Source: Desarmillaria ectypa (lineage: Eukaryota; Basidiomycota; Agaricomycetes; Agaricales; Physalacriaceae). From it: 64,000 bases of DNA. Location: the NCBI GenBank assembly GCA_030407005.1, contig JAUDYN010000007.1, positions 3,410,001 through 3,474,000 of the forward strand. Direction: 5' to 3'. Every line of letters starts with the position of its first letter. The stretch's first letter is position 1. Shown one piece after another: positions 1 to 9,551 of the stretch. The notes beneath the pieces were generated by a model, which saw only the letters and a program-made list of their open reading frames with translations, had not been told where the DNA came from and did not search any database. A program made the position numbers and the translations under genes.

Positions 1-1724
1 ACATCGACCAACAAGTTCCGCTTCCAAGATACTTTCTTTCTGGATCCCGTGACACACCTACCGTGTCATCTGATGCGTCGATCGCATCTTTCAATCCCAG
101 AGGGAAAAGCACTTTTGGCCAAACCGTAAAGTCCTGTCTACAGAATGTATGATGTGAACTTATGCGCTTCCTTACAGCTATTTAATTCCATCGCAGTCTT
201 GCTGGGGGTTGGAATGCTAGCCCAGCCATTGGCATTTGCTTATGCCGGATGGGTGGCGGGAACAATTCTACTTGTTTCATTCGGCTTCATCAGTTGCTAC
301 ACGTTCGTCTTACCTCCTCTCCCTGCGCCGCATCGAGACTGATGACCATTTGACCTATCAAAGTGCCAAAATCCTCGCCCGCATCATTTGCTCTGAACCC
401 CATTTGAAGCTCTACACGGACATCGGGCGAAGAGCGTTTGGTACACGTTCGACTCTGGTCATTAGCACCGCGTTCTTCCTCGAGCTTTTTTTGTTAAGGT
501 CAGCTGCCCCTTTGTTTATGTCGTCAGGTTCATAACCTGTCATATTAGTGTGTTGTTGGTAACGCTTTACGCGGACTCCTTGGAATCATTGATCCCAGCG
601 TACTCTTCTGTTACCTACAAACTCTTGGCTCTAGTGATGTAAATCATTTCTTCAACGCCCTGAGTTGTCCACTGACCAATGTTAGATTGATACCCACTCT
701 ATTCTTCCCGCTATCCATCCTTTCGTATACGTCAGTATTGGGCATCGTTTCATTACTTTTGATCCTGGTGGTTGTATTCATCGATGGTGCTTCGAAGTCT
801 GATGCACCCGGAAGCTTGTGGTCCCCCGCTGAGACGTCCCCAGTTATCGATGGCTGGAATCACCTTGGAAAGGCATTTGGTTTGTTTATGGCAGGGGTAG
901 GGCGATAATATCGTTGGCTAGCATTTTCTGACTCCGGTGTTTAGTTTGCAGGACACGGAGTGTTACCTTCCTTGGTCCACGATATGGAGGACCCTTCCCA
1001 GTTTGATACCATGGCCAACTGGGCATTCGTACGCATTTCTCAACATGATCGTGAACATCGCTCACACCGTTACAGTTCTTCTCGACCTTCATTTATTTAT
1101 TAATTGGTGGCGCAGGATATCTTATGTTTGGGATGTCCGTTAGTGAGGAGGTGGGCCGATTGAATATCACAATTATCTGCGACTGATATAAAAAATTAGG
1201 TCAGTACAGACCTATTACTGACGCCCGGCTATAATGCCGTATTGAACGAGATTTGTTTGTGGATGCTCGTAGTCAGCCCATTGTGAGTATGACCTGTCTT
1301 TATGTGGATCCTAACCGACTTTCGGTTTCTTCCCCAGATCTAAATTCGCCTTGGTCGTACAGCCTGTGAGTACATTAAACGATGGGTATGACACCGGGAG
1401 CTAACTGATCTCCAGCTCAACGCGACAATTGAAAAGTTGTTCAAACCACAAGGCAAACCGACACGTCAGAATCTACGGCAGCGACTTTTGAACATTGCCC
1501 AGCGTCTATCGATTACTCTCCTGACAGTCGCCGTTTCAATCATAGTGCCTGACTTTGGACGAGTCACTGAATTGATGGGATCCTTCTCCGCCTTCTTAAT
1601 TGTTGTAATATGCCCCATCGGCGCAAAAATGGCTATTACACGCACATGTGGCTTCTTTGATGTTCTCGTGCTATGTGTGTCGGTTCTGATGGGGACATGG
1701 GGAACAATCACGGCATTTCTGTGA
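1..1724 (+). CDS. Vacuolar amino-acid transporter (AVT/Aa_trans family), 5' truncated by window edge
   Basis: The gene enters from the left edge and ends at a TGA at 1722-1724. I read exons at about 1-125, 178-302, 364-498, ~542-638, 686-896, 945-1028, 1076-~1149, ~1220-1279 and so on, with the last exon 1416-1724. All splice with GT-AG borders. The joined product carries hallmarks of the Aa_trans (PF01490) family: STFGQT followed by LFNSIAVLLGVGMLAQPLAF, then the ADIGR-like TDIGRRAFG, the membrane segment before FIDGASKSDAPG, GFAGHGVLPSL, GGAGYLMFGMSVSEEV and a C-terminal stretch NATIEKLFKPQGKPTRQN followed by three hydrophobic segments. Members move neutral amino acids across the vacuolar membrane, usually as H+ antiporters (family knowledge). 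The reading frame stays open across every junction I tested, so the gene looks functional. The soluble N-terminus lies outside the window. Family confidence is high; substrate is unknown. Confidence 0.88.
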
Positions 1725-1858
1725 CTTCTACCTACTCATTGCGTGAGCATTGTGGCCCGACATTCTACTAGCTTGTGTTAAAAATTTGTTTCCGTCCCTT
1801 TATTACGGTTACCACGATGATAAAACAGCATTAATCTATACTTTCCAACATTTGTCCC

Positions 1859-2767
1859 TTATGTCGAGTCCCACTCCTCCGAGAATGCCAGCCCGCTTTT
1901 TCTCAGGTCCCTCAGCCGTTGATGCGTTGCTGACGACAGATCGATGTGCCGCTCAAGCTTCCCGAGAGTGGCGCGTCCTAATGGAGTATCGCATCCTCTA
2001 CGAGACTCGATCATATCTATTACAGCGCTTTCATCTATATCCTGAGTCCATTCAATGGACTTGAGACGGGAGAGAAATGGTGACCCGGATGGCGGTGCCG
2101 TAAGTTGGTGTAAGAGGTGTTCATCGATGGGATACAGTAAACGATGCAATGACGCATCAGGTAGCTCGTAGTCATTGGGATCAGGGTCATGGATGACGAG
2201 AGATCTAATCTGCGGAAGAATTTGCACTATGCTGATGATATCCATCCCTGAGATTGGCATCGCAGCAAAGGTAATGTGCTGTAGCCTCGAAGCGGAATAA
2301 GAGACGACCTCTGAAATTGGATCAACTCCAATGAGAGAATCGTCCATCATCTCCTCATCAAGGAGAGAGTCTAAGCTGTTGAAGTGGAGGTCCTCGAATG
2401 GTTTTGGGACAAAGGAACTGCAAGTTAGGTTCCATGTTAAGCAAGAAACAAGGTTCGATGCCGGCGCCTTGATTTGGGGGAATACCTGAGTGCCCATCCA
2501 TAGCACTGGAAATCTGAGTTGTACGCGGCAGGGAGGGGTTGCTCTACGATGAGGTCTGTCTATGTAGACCGTAAGATCACGGATATTTGGAAATGCAGCC
2601 ACGGCAGCGAATAAACATTCCATGCCGAAACGTCGGTCGATGCGCAAATCTCTTATCTGCGCAGGGGGAAATGATGACTCTCGAACGGAGATGAATTGTT
2701 GCACTCGAACATCATCAAAACCGAGGGACGTCAGCTTTGGGCGCTCTGGAACGCAGGATAATCCCAT
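1859..2767 (-). CDS. LRR-type F-box-like protein, C-terminal body without an F-box
   Basis: This is a single open frame of 302 codons, convergent with the transporter. Its content fits the leucine-rich body of agaricomycete F-box proteins: segments such as FPNIRDLTVYIDRP and LPQIRSLVIHDPDPNDYEL, spaced like degenerate LRRs, and a charged tail (HQRLRDLRKSGLAFSEEW) typical of the C-terminus of these proteins. No F-box (the LP.E...I..L signature) is present. The frame upstream of the first Met has a TAG eight bases before the ATG. That TAG could instead be the acceptor of an intron whose upstream exon I cannot recognise. It is therefore either a 5'-truncated copy or a gene with an undetected first exon. 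F-box proteins act as substrate adaptors of SCF ubiquitin ligases; without the F-box that role is not supported here. Confidence 0.5.
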   Translation of the reverse strand: MGLSCVPERPKLTSLGFDDVRVQQFISVRESSFPPAQIRDLRIDRRFGMECLFAAVAAFPNIRDLTVYIDRPHRRATPPCRVQLRFPVLWMGTQVFPQIKAPASNLVSCLTWNLTCSSFVPKPFEDLHFNSLDSLLDEEMMDDSLIGVDPISEVVSYSASRLQHITFAAMPISGMDIISIVQILPQIRSLVIHDPDPNDYELPDASLHRLLYPIDEHLLHQLTAPPSGSPFLSRLKSIEWTQDIDESAVIDMIESRRGCDTPLGRATLGKLERHIDLSSATHQRLRDLRKSGLAFSEEWDST

Positions 2768-3049
2768 AAGGGACTATGCTCCAATGAAGGGTGTTGTAAA
2801 AAAACGGGGGATCAGTTCGTTCCCAGTTAATACATGCGCGGTGTCAGGCCAATAGTATTGCGCTTGGCTGAGCTCTGCAAATGCATGCAGATGTACACTA
2901 ATGTACCTACTTATATACTAAATGCTAATTTACCAGAATCTTCTACAACTTACTTAATACTTCTCCCTTAATTAGCAAGTTCGGCATGATGCCGGATTGC
3001 CATCATCTCGGCTCAGCTCTCAAATTCCAACAAAGGGAAAGCTATGTTC
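2768..3049. other. Intergenic, AT-rich, no gene seen
   Basis: I see no coding signature or repeat. It forms the left flank of duplication copy A. Confidence 0.5.
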
Positions 3050-3466
3050 TTTAGTTCGCTCAGATTGGGTCGGATACCCTCTGCAGGAGCGAACAGCATT
3101 TTAATGTCCTCTTCCTGATCTGATACGAGCCCGGGCCTGAGCCCAACGGGCGTGGGCTCAAGGCTCGGGCTCGGGATTTGAAGAGCCTGAGTCTACCAAA
3201 GCCAGGCCCAAGCCTCGAAAGCCGAGCTGAGCCGGGCCCTGTCAATCGCTAAGTTATGTACAAGCACGTTGTTCACCTTTACTGGAGTCCTTTGGCTGTA
3301 ATACCCGTAGCAGTAGGTATTAGTTCGCCGTCTCTCATGTTCTGGCGATGATCTCTATCACTGACTTGGTGTGAATACAATTGATGATTCCGACTGACAT
3401 AATGAGCGTAATGAGGCTAGATGATATCAGCGGTCCGGATTCCGCCCAAATCGTAGTATCCTTGGG

Positions 3467-3474
3467 TATATATA
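3467..3474 (+). promoter_or_regulatory. TATA box of Kre9-like gene A
   Basis: TATATATA lies 67 nt upstream of the ATG at 3541. The same word sits 70 nt upstream of the ATG of the paralogue in copy B. Confidence 0.6.
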
Positions 3475-3540
3475 CTAAGTGTCTGCACGAAGGACACTCG
3501 GACCATTGATAGATCCAGCTTCACGTTCTTCACGCCCATC

Positions 3541-4091
3541 ATGAAACTCGCATCTCTCTTGTTTCCTTTCGTCTCCCTCTTTACTGTGGTACTAGCGGTC
3601 CCTGTCGACCTCGAAAAACGAGACGTATTCATCCCTCCCGTTCTGTATCCACATTCTGGCACTGTGTGGACGATTAAACAACGTCATAATGTTACGTGGT
3701 CAGGATTCTCTCGGCTGACGATTCCCCCAACCCAGCTTATCAGTGCACAGGGACATCTCTATTATGCCACCGTATATCATAAACCCCACAGGCTCTATAC
3801 TTTTGCGAAAGGAGAATAAACTTACTCCTGGTAAATTATTTGTTTCTTTATCAATATGAGAATACCGACTTACGGAACGATATACAGTGATTCTTGCGGA
3901 AGGGTTTGATATTCGACTCGGTCGAATCGAGGTGACGGTGCCTTGGGTTATTCGGGGAGATGACTATTCTCTACTTCGTGGGTATCATATTTATTGTATG
4001 GCACGTTCATTATCATTGACCACTTTCGATAGTGTATGGTGACTCAGGAAATTGGAGTGAGAACTTTACGATCACCGGGGCGATACTTTGA
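3541..4091 (+). CDS. Small secreted Kre9/Knh1-like (GPI-anchored Ser/Thr-rich family) protein, copy A
   Basis: Four exons: 3541-3698, 3751-3830, 3888-3977 and 4033-4091. The product starts with a signal peptide (MKLASLLFPFVSLFTVVLAV) and a Lys-Arg site (EKRDVF). It then shows the family pattern PPVLYPHSGTVWTI...NVTWDIS, LLRKGE, an EGFDIRLGRIEVTVPWV strand pair, GDDYSLL and the terminal GDSGNWSENFTITG. This is the Ig-like fold of PF10342-type Kre9/Knh1 N-terminal domains, linked to cell-wall beta-1,6-glucan or surface roles in other fungi; its function here is inferred only. Recognising the 52-nt intron at 3699-3750 is essential, because reading through it gives a false stop. There is no GPI signal or Ser/Thr-rich tail, so the protein is probably free. 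Paralogues lie at 33321-33873, 44677-45180 and 46103-46606. Confidence 0.82.
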
Positions 4092-4939
4092 GTTGTCGAT
4101 TCGGGTGTGGTTTTGAATTTTTGGACAATCACGCAGAATTTGATTCTTTTGAAGTATTGATTAAATCTGTTCTTAATTTTGTGGTATCAATGAACGGTCT
4201 CCTTTTGCGCAAATAATCTTGTTTCATTCTGGAGTCGAAGGCTACAGCCCATGTATGATGGTCTTTACCAAACAGAAGAATTGACACATTGCTTCATGTA
4301 TACGATCCTCGACGCTTGGTCGCAGTACTAGGAGTACCATATATAGTCTTCGAGCTCCAGGTCCCGAATTTTATACACGCCCCATTTTGAATATTCGAGC
4401 TCACATTGTCACCGAATGACGCTGATCATTAAGCTGTAGTGACGCTCATCTCTCCAGTCACCGTCCATTAGTATTCTTGATATTGTTCTTACCTTATATT
4501 GTACGTATTTGTTGCTTATTCCTGCAGCTTTTAGATAAAACTGTCGTATAAAATGACTGTACTCATGTAGCGTACGCCATCCCGTTTGCAACGAATATTT
4601 ACCCACATTTTCCTCGCTCATTATGTCGTCTCGAGCCTCGAAATTTCAATAACGCAAACAACCTAATTGATAACAGCATTGATTTCAGTAAGAAGTAAGG
4701 AAACTCCAGCTATTTGTACTTCAACAGGCACCGAGTTCATTCACATCCTTCCGAAATATTATTTCCACTACACGCAATCGAGGAGCGCTCAATGTTACAC
4801 TTCGCGTTGCAGTAATGTGAAATTGTTCTGACGACTAGGACATGAAATATAACGTTAGATATCCAGGAATATGAGCAGACGACGGTGCGAATGGGATATG
4901 TACATTCCGGGTCCTCCTAATTTTGGTGGTTGTTTTGGT

Positions 4940-5770
4940 GTGATATAGTAGTTTGAATCCATTTCTGCCCCAATTCGACGCCTTCCCCGTGATATCCTCA
5001 TTGAGATCTTCCGTCTCTGTCACTGCAAACGTCTGTACTCCACTCTTGACCCAAAAAACTACCTTGGCTTTTAGGACATGTATGTCACTCGTGGAGGGAA
5101 ACTGTTCACTCTGCAACAATGTTATGGTCAACTATCACTCCACGTCCGTCGAAATATCGCTCCGTCTCGCTTGCTAGTCTTTATGTGCACTTAAAACGTG
5201 GGAGAAATATGCCATTAAACGTGTACCTGTGGATGTATATCAATGGTAATAACGATGAAAAGGACGTCCTGGATCGCATCACAAATCTCGTCCATCGGTA
5301 GTCAAAACTTGAGATTTTGGGCCGATAGTATGAGGAAATTTCCCTATCCTTCCTCGCACTGCACACATCTACTGCTTTATATATTCTTGCGGACGACGTT
5401 TACTTCCTCGATGCCCATTTGTTGGAAACTGTACGGTTAGGTGACATTGCAGCGTTCCATTTCTTCGTACTTCCATCTCAAATTACCCACCTCGCACTAT
5501 CCTCGTCATATGTCGTGGACTTTCCAGAGTGGAAAATATCTCCGAGCCTCATAGAGTTCCATGCCAAATCTGCACATTTTTACCGTGACCAAGCCCCATC
5601 GACGATTACACGCCTTACTACCTGGTGTCTATCCGTATCCGGCACACCCCTCCTACCATTTCTTAACTTGCCTGCATTACAAGGCCTCAGGATTCAACGT
5701 AGCAAACCCGACCCACACCCCACCTCAGCCTTTCCTGGTCCGGCTGTTCTCTAAAGACCCTGAAGATTGA
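4940..5770 (+). pseudogene. F-box protein relic (duplication copy A)
   Basis: An F-box core is readable at about 4975-5040 (LPRDILIEIFRLCHCK), followed by RLYSTLDPK. The next part, including MLWSTITPRPSKY, RGRNMPLNVYLWMYINGN and DEKDVLDRITNLVHR, lies in a different frame, and a TAG follows directly at about 5300. Further LRR-like text (LPALQGLRIQ) is in yet another frame up to about 5750. The multiple frame changes and the stop indicate a pseudogene. The copy at 31504-32730 is decayed as well, at different positions. Confidence 0.65.
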
Positions 5771-5980
5771 CATACCCAGTGACAATCGTCTACCAGACTG
5801 CCTGGTCACTCAACCATTACTTCAAGGGCTATTAGTAACGAGTCATTTGCATCATATGTAGCAGCCGCATTATATTGACGCAGGGATGCCTTGGATGGCT
5901 GTATTTCCTTACCATTGACCGTTTATTCAACCATACGAATACAATTACATTGACGGTTTCAGTAAGTAACTTGTACACAA

Positions 5981-6757
5981 CTATGCCTTTACAATGGAGT
6001 TCCAGTCTATCCTCTCAAAAGCCTGCTTCGTACTAACCAGCTCCGCATCATCGATCCCAAGGTCTTCCTTCGTGAAAATCTTCTCGCCGCTCTTGGCCCA
6101 ACCTTCCAAGCCAAACTCGAAGAATTTCATATTCAGCGCCAGCTCTTTCCCAAATACCGGTCCCGCAAAGAACGAAGCAGCGTACTCCTCTGCATCCTTC
6201 TCGACAAACACCGTTTTGACACCATTAACCTCTCCCCATCGCCAAAACTTCGACCGACCCAAGGACAATCTTTGAGGGGAGAGTGATCTCTGGCTTCGCG
6301 AGAATCGCACTGACGAAAACGCCCACGTTCGCATCCGTCTGTCCCATCATAGGTCCTGAAGCGCTGGGTTTGCATGGCAGAACCCAAGCGTACTTGCCTG
6401 ACTCCTGCTTCACTGGAGGCAGAAAGCTGCCCAGGTTCGTGGCATAAAACCCGGCCCAGAAGAAAGTCGTCTTCTTCGCGAGATCGGGAAGGGAGGAGAA
6501 GATGTAGTCGTCGACGCGGGCTTTACTATCGCAATGAGGAACGGAGAGCGCGCCTTTGCTGGTGGTTATTGCAGATGTGAAAGTGCTCCAAACGTAGTGT
6601 TCGAGCGTGGGGGTTGGTGCTGCGGCTTTGGCGAGGTTCTTGCCCTGCTGGATCTCCCCCTCGAAGGCTTCATCCGGTCCGGTAGTTGGTAGTAGTTCCC
6701 AGAAGTCTGTTACGCCGAAGGCAACGGATGCACCTTGAGTAACACTTAGCAATTATT
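5981..6757 (-). pseudogene. NmrA-like family pseudogene (copy A), lacks exon 1
   Basis: This is nearly identical to exon 2 of the intact gene at 30272-31302. Three defects are visible. The first exon with the dinucleotide-binding GATGQQGG motif is absent, because homology stops inside the intron. A 20-nt deletion after GSVEVLAMG (about 6238) shifts the frame and gives a stop two codons later. The second half (from WGEVNGVKT to the terminal DWNSIVKA) is open but out of frame with the first. More than 100 consecutive residues before the deletion match the intact copy, so the loss is recent or the segment was homogenised by gene conversion. Confidence 0.85.
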
Positions 6758-7147
6758 GATAGGATCCTACATCGATAAAATGAGAAAAAAAACCTGCTCA
6801 GCTAGCGGCCTTACGAATTAGTGAAGATGTTAACTCTGAAAAGGTGTATCATGTAGCCTATCACGCCGCAGCAATGGACCAAAAAGTGGAATTGGAGAAT
6901 GAAATGAAGGAAATCGAACATCTGGAGCGGTAGAATTCGACAGAGAATTGTAGTAATGAAGTACAAAAGCTATGCAATCACCCTACAGTTAATTAGTATC
7001 CCAGTGACGAGGCTGCTTCCCTAAAGCTTTCACGAATATTTCTAATGTAAGGATACCGCCCAAATCCTCCATGTCGAGGTCTGATACCTATCCTCTCCGG
7101 ATCTTTTTCCTGTGCATCCTGTCCGCCTTCCACGCATCCCAAAACAA
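6758..7147. other. Intergenic, no gene seen
   Basis: I see nothing recognisable. It separates the NmrA pseudogene from the FunK1 relic. Confidence 0.5.
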
Positions 7148-8590
7148 TTATCTCAGGGGCATGATCCATTCATTCCATAGTGGGATAAATTCTTCTTGGA
7201 ACTGAGAACGAATACCCTTTGCCCGATTCTCATTAATCCAGAACTGGCTTTTGTTATCATGCGCAAGGATCAATTCTGATGACACACGCGCCTTCCATGG
7301 AGCAAGGAACTCATTCCTTACCCTATGAGCATGGCGCGTGATGTCAAAGTGAACTCCAGCCCAAACAAGGAGGTAAATGAATGGTTCCAGATCGTGGCAG
7401 TAGAAGCGGGGCATGGGGGCCATAGTTTCATCTAGAATGTCCAAAGCCACGAAAGGCACTGCTCCCACATGAAATGGCATACTGGCTTCACCGTCGCTAG
7501 CCCCATCTCCAGCATCTGCCGAGGAATTATTGAAGCCGTTGAGGCATCCTACAATGCCGTATATTTTGTAGAGATAAAACATGATGTTCCTTTGATAAAT
7601 TCTCTATGATGGCCTTCATTGAGGTGCGTCAATTGGCTTGTCGTGGATGGGATCCAGAAGAAGGTAAAACTCACATTCGAAAATGTCGAGGAAGGCTGTT
7701 TTAAATTCTTCAAGAGAGTCAACTGTCCATAGTTCATAGTAGCGTTCGGCGACGACAACCGTCGGGTCCCGAATCTCCATCTGGTTCTTATCAGACTGAG
7801 CGTTCAGATTGAAGCAGAGAAGATGAAGATCACTTCAGAGTTGTAAAGATTGAAGCAAATGTAAGGCAGATATTTCTGCAGCTCTAGAGCGGCGCCGAGA
7901 GTTTTCTTGATCATGTCAATCTCGAGGGGTCTGCTGTCATGATTTGGTCGTCTAAATTTTAACTCTACTGCCATGCCTCTGCCTCCATCCCCTGCAAGCG
8001 ACATCCCTCTGGTAAACGCTTCATATTCACCTCGTTCCCAATCGTATGGAGCGACACGCGGTGAGTCTTGGCCGGTGTAAGTATGTTTTGTTTACCAAAG
8101 GTTTCTGCGGGGCAGCCGTAGCCGAACATACATCGCCAGGCTGTCCTTCATGTTCCCCAGATGTAGCCACCTCCGTGAATAGAAGCGGGGTCCAATAGCG
8201 GTGGCTTATACTGCTTTCTATCGATGTTATTGAGTGCCGAGTCACATAGTTCGCGGGGCGAATGCAGTGCTCACTAGTTTTTCCGCTCTTCCTGGCGCTT
8301 TTGTTCAAGTTCAAGAGGAATGTTAACGAGCTGAGATGGTCAATAATATCATCAAAGATGACCTGGGAGTGAAGGGTAAATGCAGGGTTGGGTTCTCTCG
8401 ACAGACCCACAACGATATCGCCATAAATATCCAAGAAAGACTGCGACATCCAACCCGATAAAGCTGCATGGCCATAGTCTATCTCTTCTCTCTCCACCAC
8501 CCGGATTAAGGACCCAGATATGTTATCACGTGAGACTTGATCATGGAGTTTGCACCGGCGCAGGACCATCTGAAGCCGCACTTTGCTTTT
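7148..8590 (-). pseudogene. Degenerate fungal-type protein kinase (FunK1 family)
   Basis: The C-terminal lobe is readable at 7582-7148: GAVPFVALDIL, then PRFYCHDLEPFIYLLVWAG, which is the usual FunK1 text ('HDLES..YVL.W'), then EFLAPWKA. Upstream (about 7780-7690) is RDPTVVVAERYYELWTVDSL and EEFKTAFLDIFE, the segment that normally precedes the catalytic HRD loop. The loop itself is broken: HREFIKG and NIMFYLYK are in different frames near 7600, and no proper HRDxxxxN is formed. The N-terminal portion (8581-7804) is open in pieces (GWMSQSFLDIYGDIVVGL, GMAVELKFRRP) and cannot be joined cleanly. FunK1 kinases are expanded in agaricomycetes and mostly uncharacterised. Confidence 0.6.
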
Positions 8591-8871
8591 CGAGTATTGA
8601 AAGTTGTCACTAGGTGTGGTGGTGCCTGCTAATTGTTATAGAAAGCATGAAACGAATATGGCTGGTTGAAAAAATCAGACGCATCCATCTGATATGTATA
8701 TGCAAAACAGGGGATTGAACGCTGACATTGAATATTGTTGGGATTTGCAACTTCAAGCTTGTGCCGGAACATTCGGTGCCATCAATTCGGCACAATACTA
8801 GGATATAATTAGGTACTTTATTAAAAACATTCTAGATACATGATGTAGTATTTAAGGAGCTGTTGGAGTAT

Positions 8872-9090
8872 CAAGTGTCGCGCATCACAGCGCAGTTGGT
8901 GTCGGGATCCTCGGTTGCCAGGCAAGGAAGCCTGTTCTTCTCCTCGGCCTTGTTTACTATGTAGTATTACTTCTATTAGGTGTACAGTGTAGATAAATAG
9001 CTAGATGAACAACGATAACCCTTGCCTGTTTGTGAGGGTTCCCTGCTATATCCGGGTGAGCGGCTGGATAATTACCGCTTATCTCAATAG
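8872..9090 (+). repeat. Dispersed 219-bp repeat, copy 1
   Basis: It matches 26522-26740 in the same orientation, starting at CAAGTGTCGCGCATCACAGC and ending near ATTACCGCT. Roughly 80-85% identical by eye. It has no coding capacity or obvious terminal repeats and is perhaps a non-autonomous element or LTR fragment. Confidence 0.75.
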
Positions 9091-9457
9091 GAGCTCGTCT
9101 CAAGCTCTAGTAGTTAACAATTCAGTATTCTCTGCTCAGCAAGCCTCCCACTGCAATAGTTACACCAAATATCAAGCAGTGGCAAGTCAAGTGTCTGAAG
9201 GCGGAAGAATCAAAGGAATCTAGGAAGCACAATCAATCGAACAAATTTATTTACAGATGAGGGATGATGCCATTATACAACAGTTGCTAACCTTGATTGT
9301 TTGAAGGACTTATGACCATCCTTTATTTGTCACGAGAAATAATTCTACCTTGCTGCGTGGCACAAAATATTAGAAATCCGGTGTGGCACTGTCGTTGTTT
9401 GTCGCTATTTACATCCAATAGTGGCGACCGGTTCGCTCACGGCTAACACTACCGACT

Positions 9458-9551
9458 CACTGCTGTGACGGACCAGTATTTTAGGGGTCAAAACCAGATC
9501 GAAATCCGGTAAAATATGTGACACCTAAAATACCAGTCCGTCACAGCAGTG
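9458..9551. mobile_element. 94-bp MITE with ~33-bp terminal inverted repeats
   Basis: The left end CACTGCTGTGACGGACCAGT is mirrored by the right end ...CCGTCACAGCAGTG. The inverted repeats run about 33 nt with three mismatches around a 26-nt core. Flanking triplets are ACT and AAT, so a target-site duplication is only suggestive. The first ten terminal bases equal those at the right end of the 671-bp element at 51892-52562. Confidence 0.75.

Larger units (their letters stand above)
3050..6757. repeat. Inverted segmental duplication, copy A
   Basis: The block matches, in reverse complement, 30507-34310. Shared parts in order: a GC-rich stretch (3120-3240, GGCCCAAGCC-type words), a Kre9-like gene with its TATA box, an F-box relic, and exon 2 of an NmrA-like gene. 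By eye, identity is about 98% across the NmrA exon but nearer 85% across the Kre9-like gene. The right breakpoint is sharp: homology starts inside the NmrA intron at about 6757 (shared word ATCAATAATTGC), and exon 1 is not present beyond it. The left limit is fuzzier, at about 3050. Confidence 0.85.
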
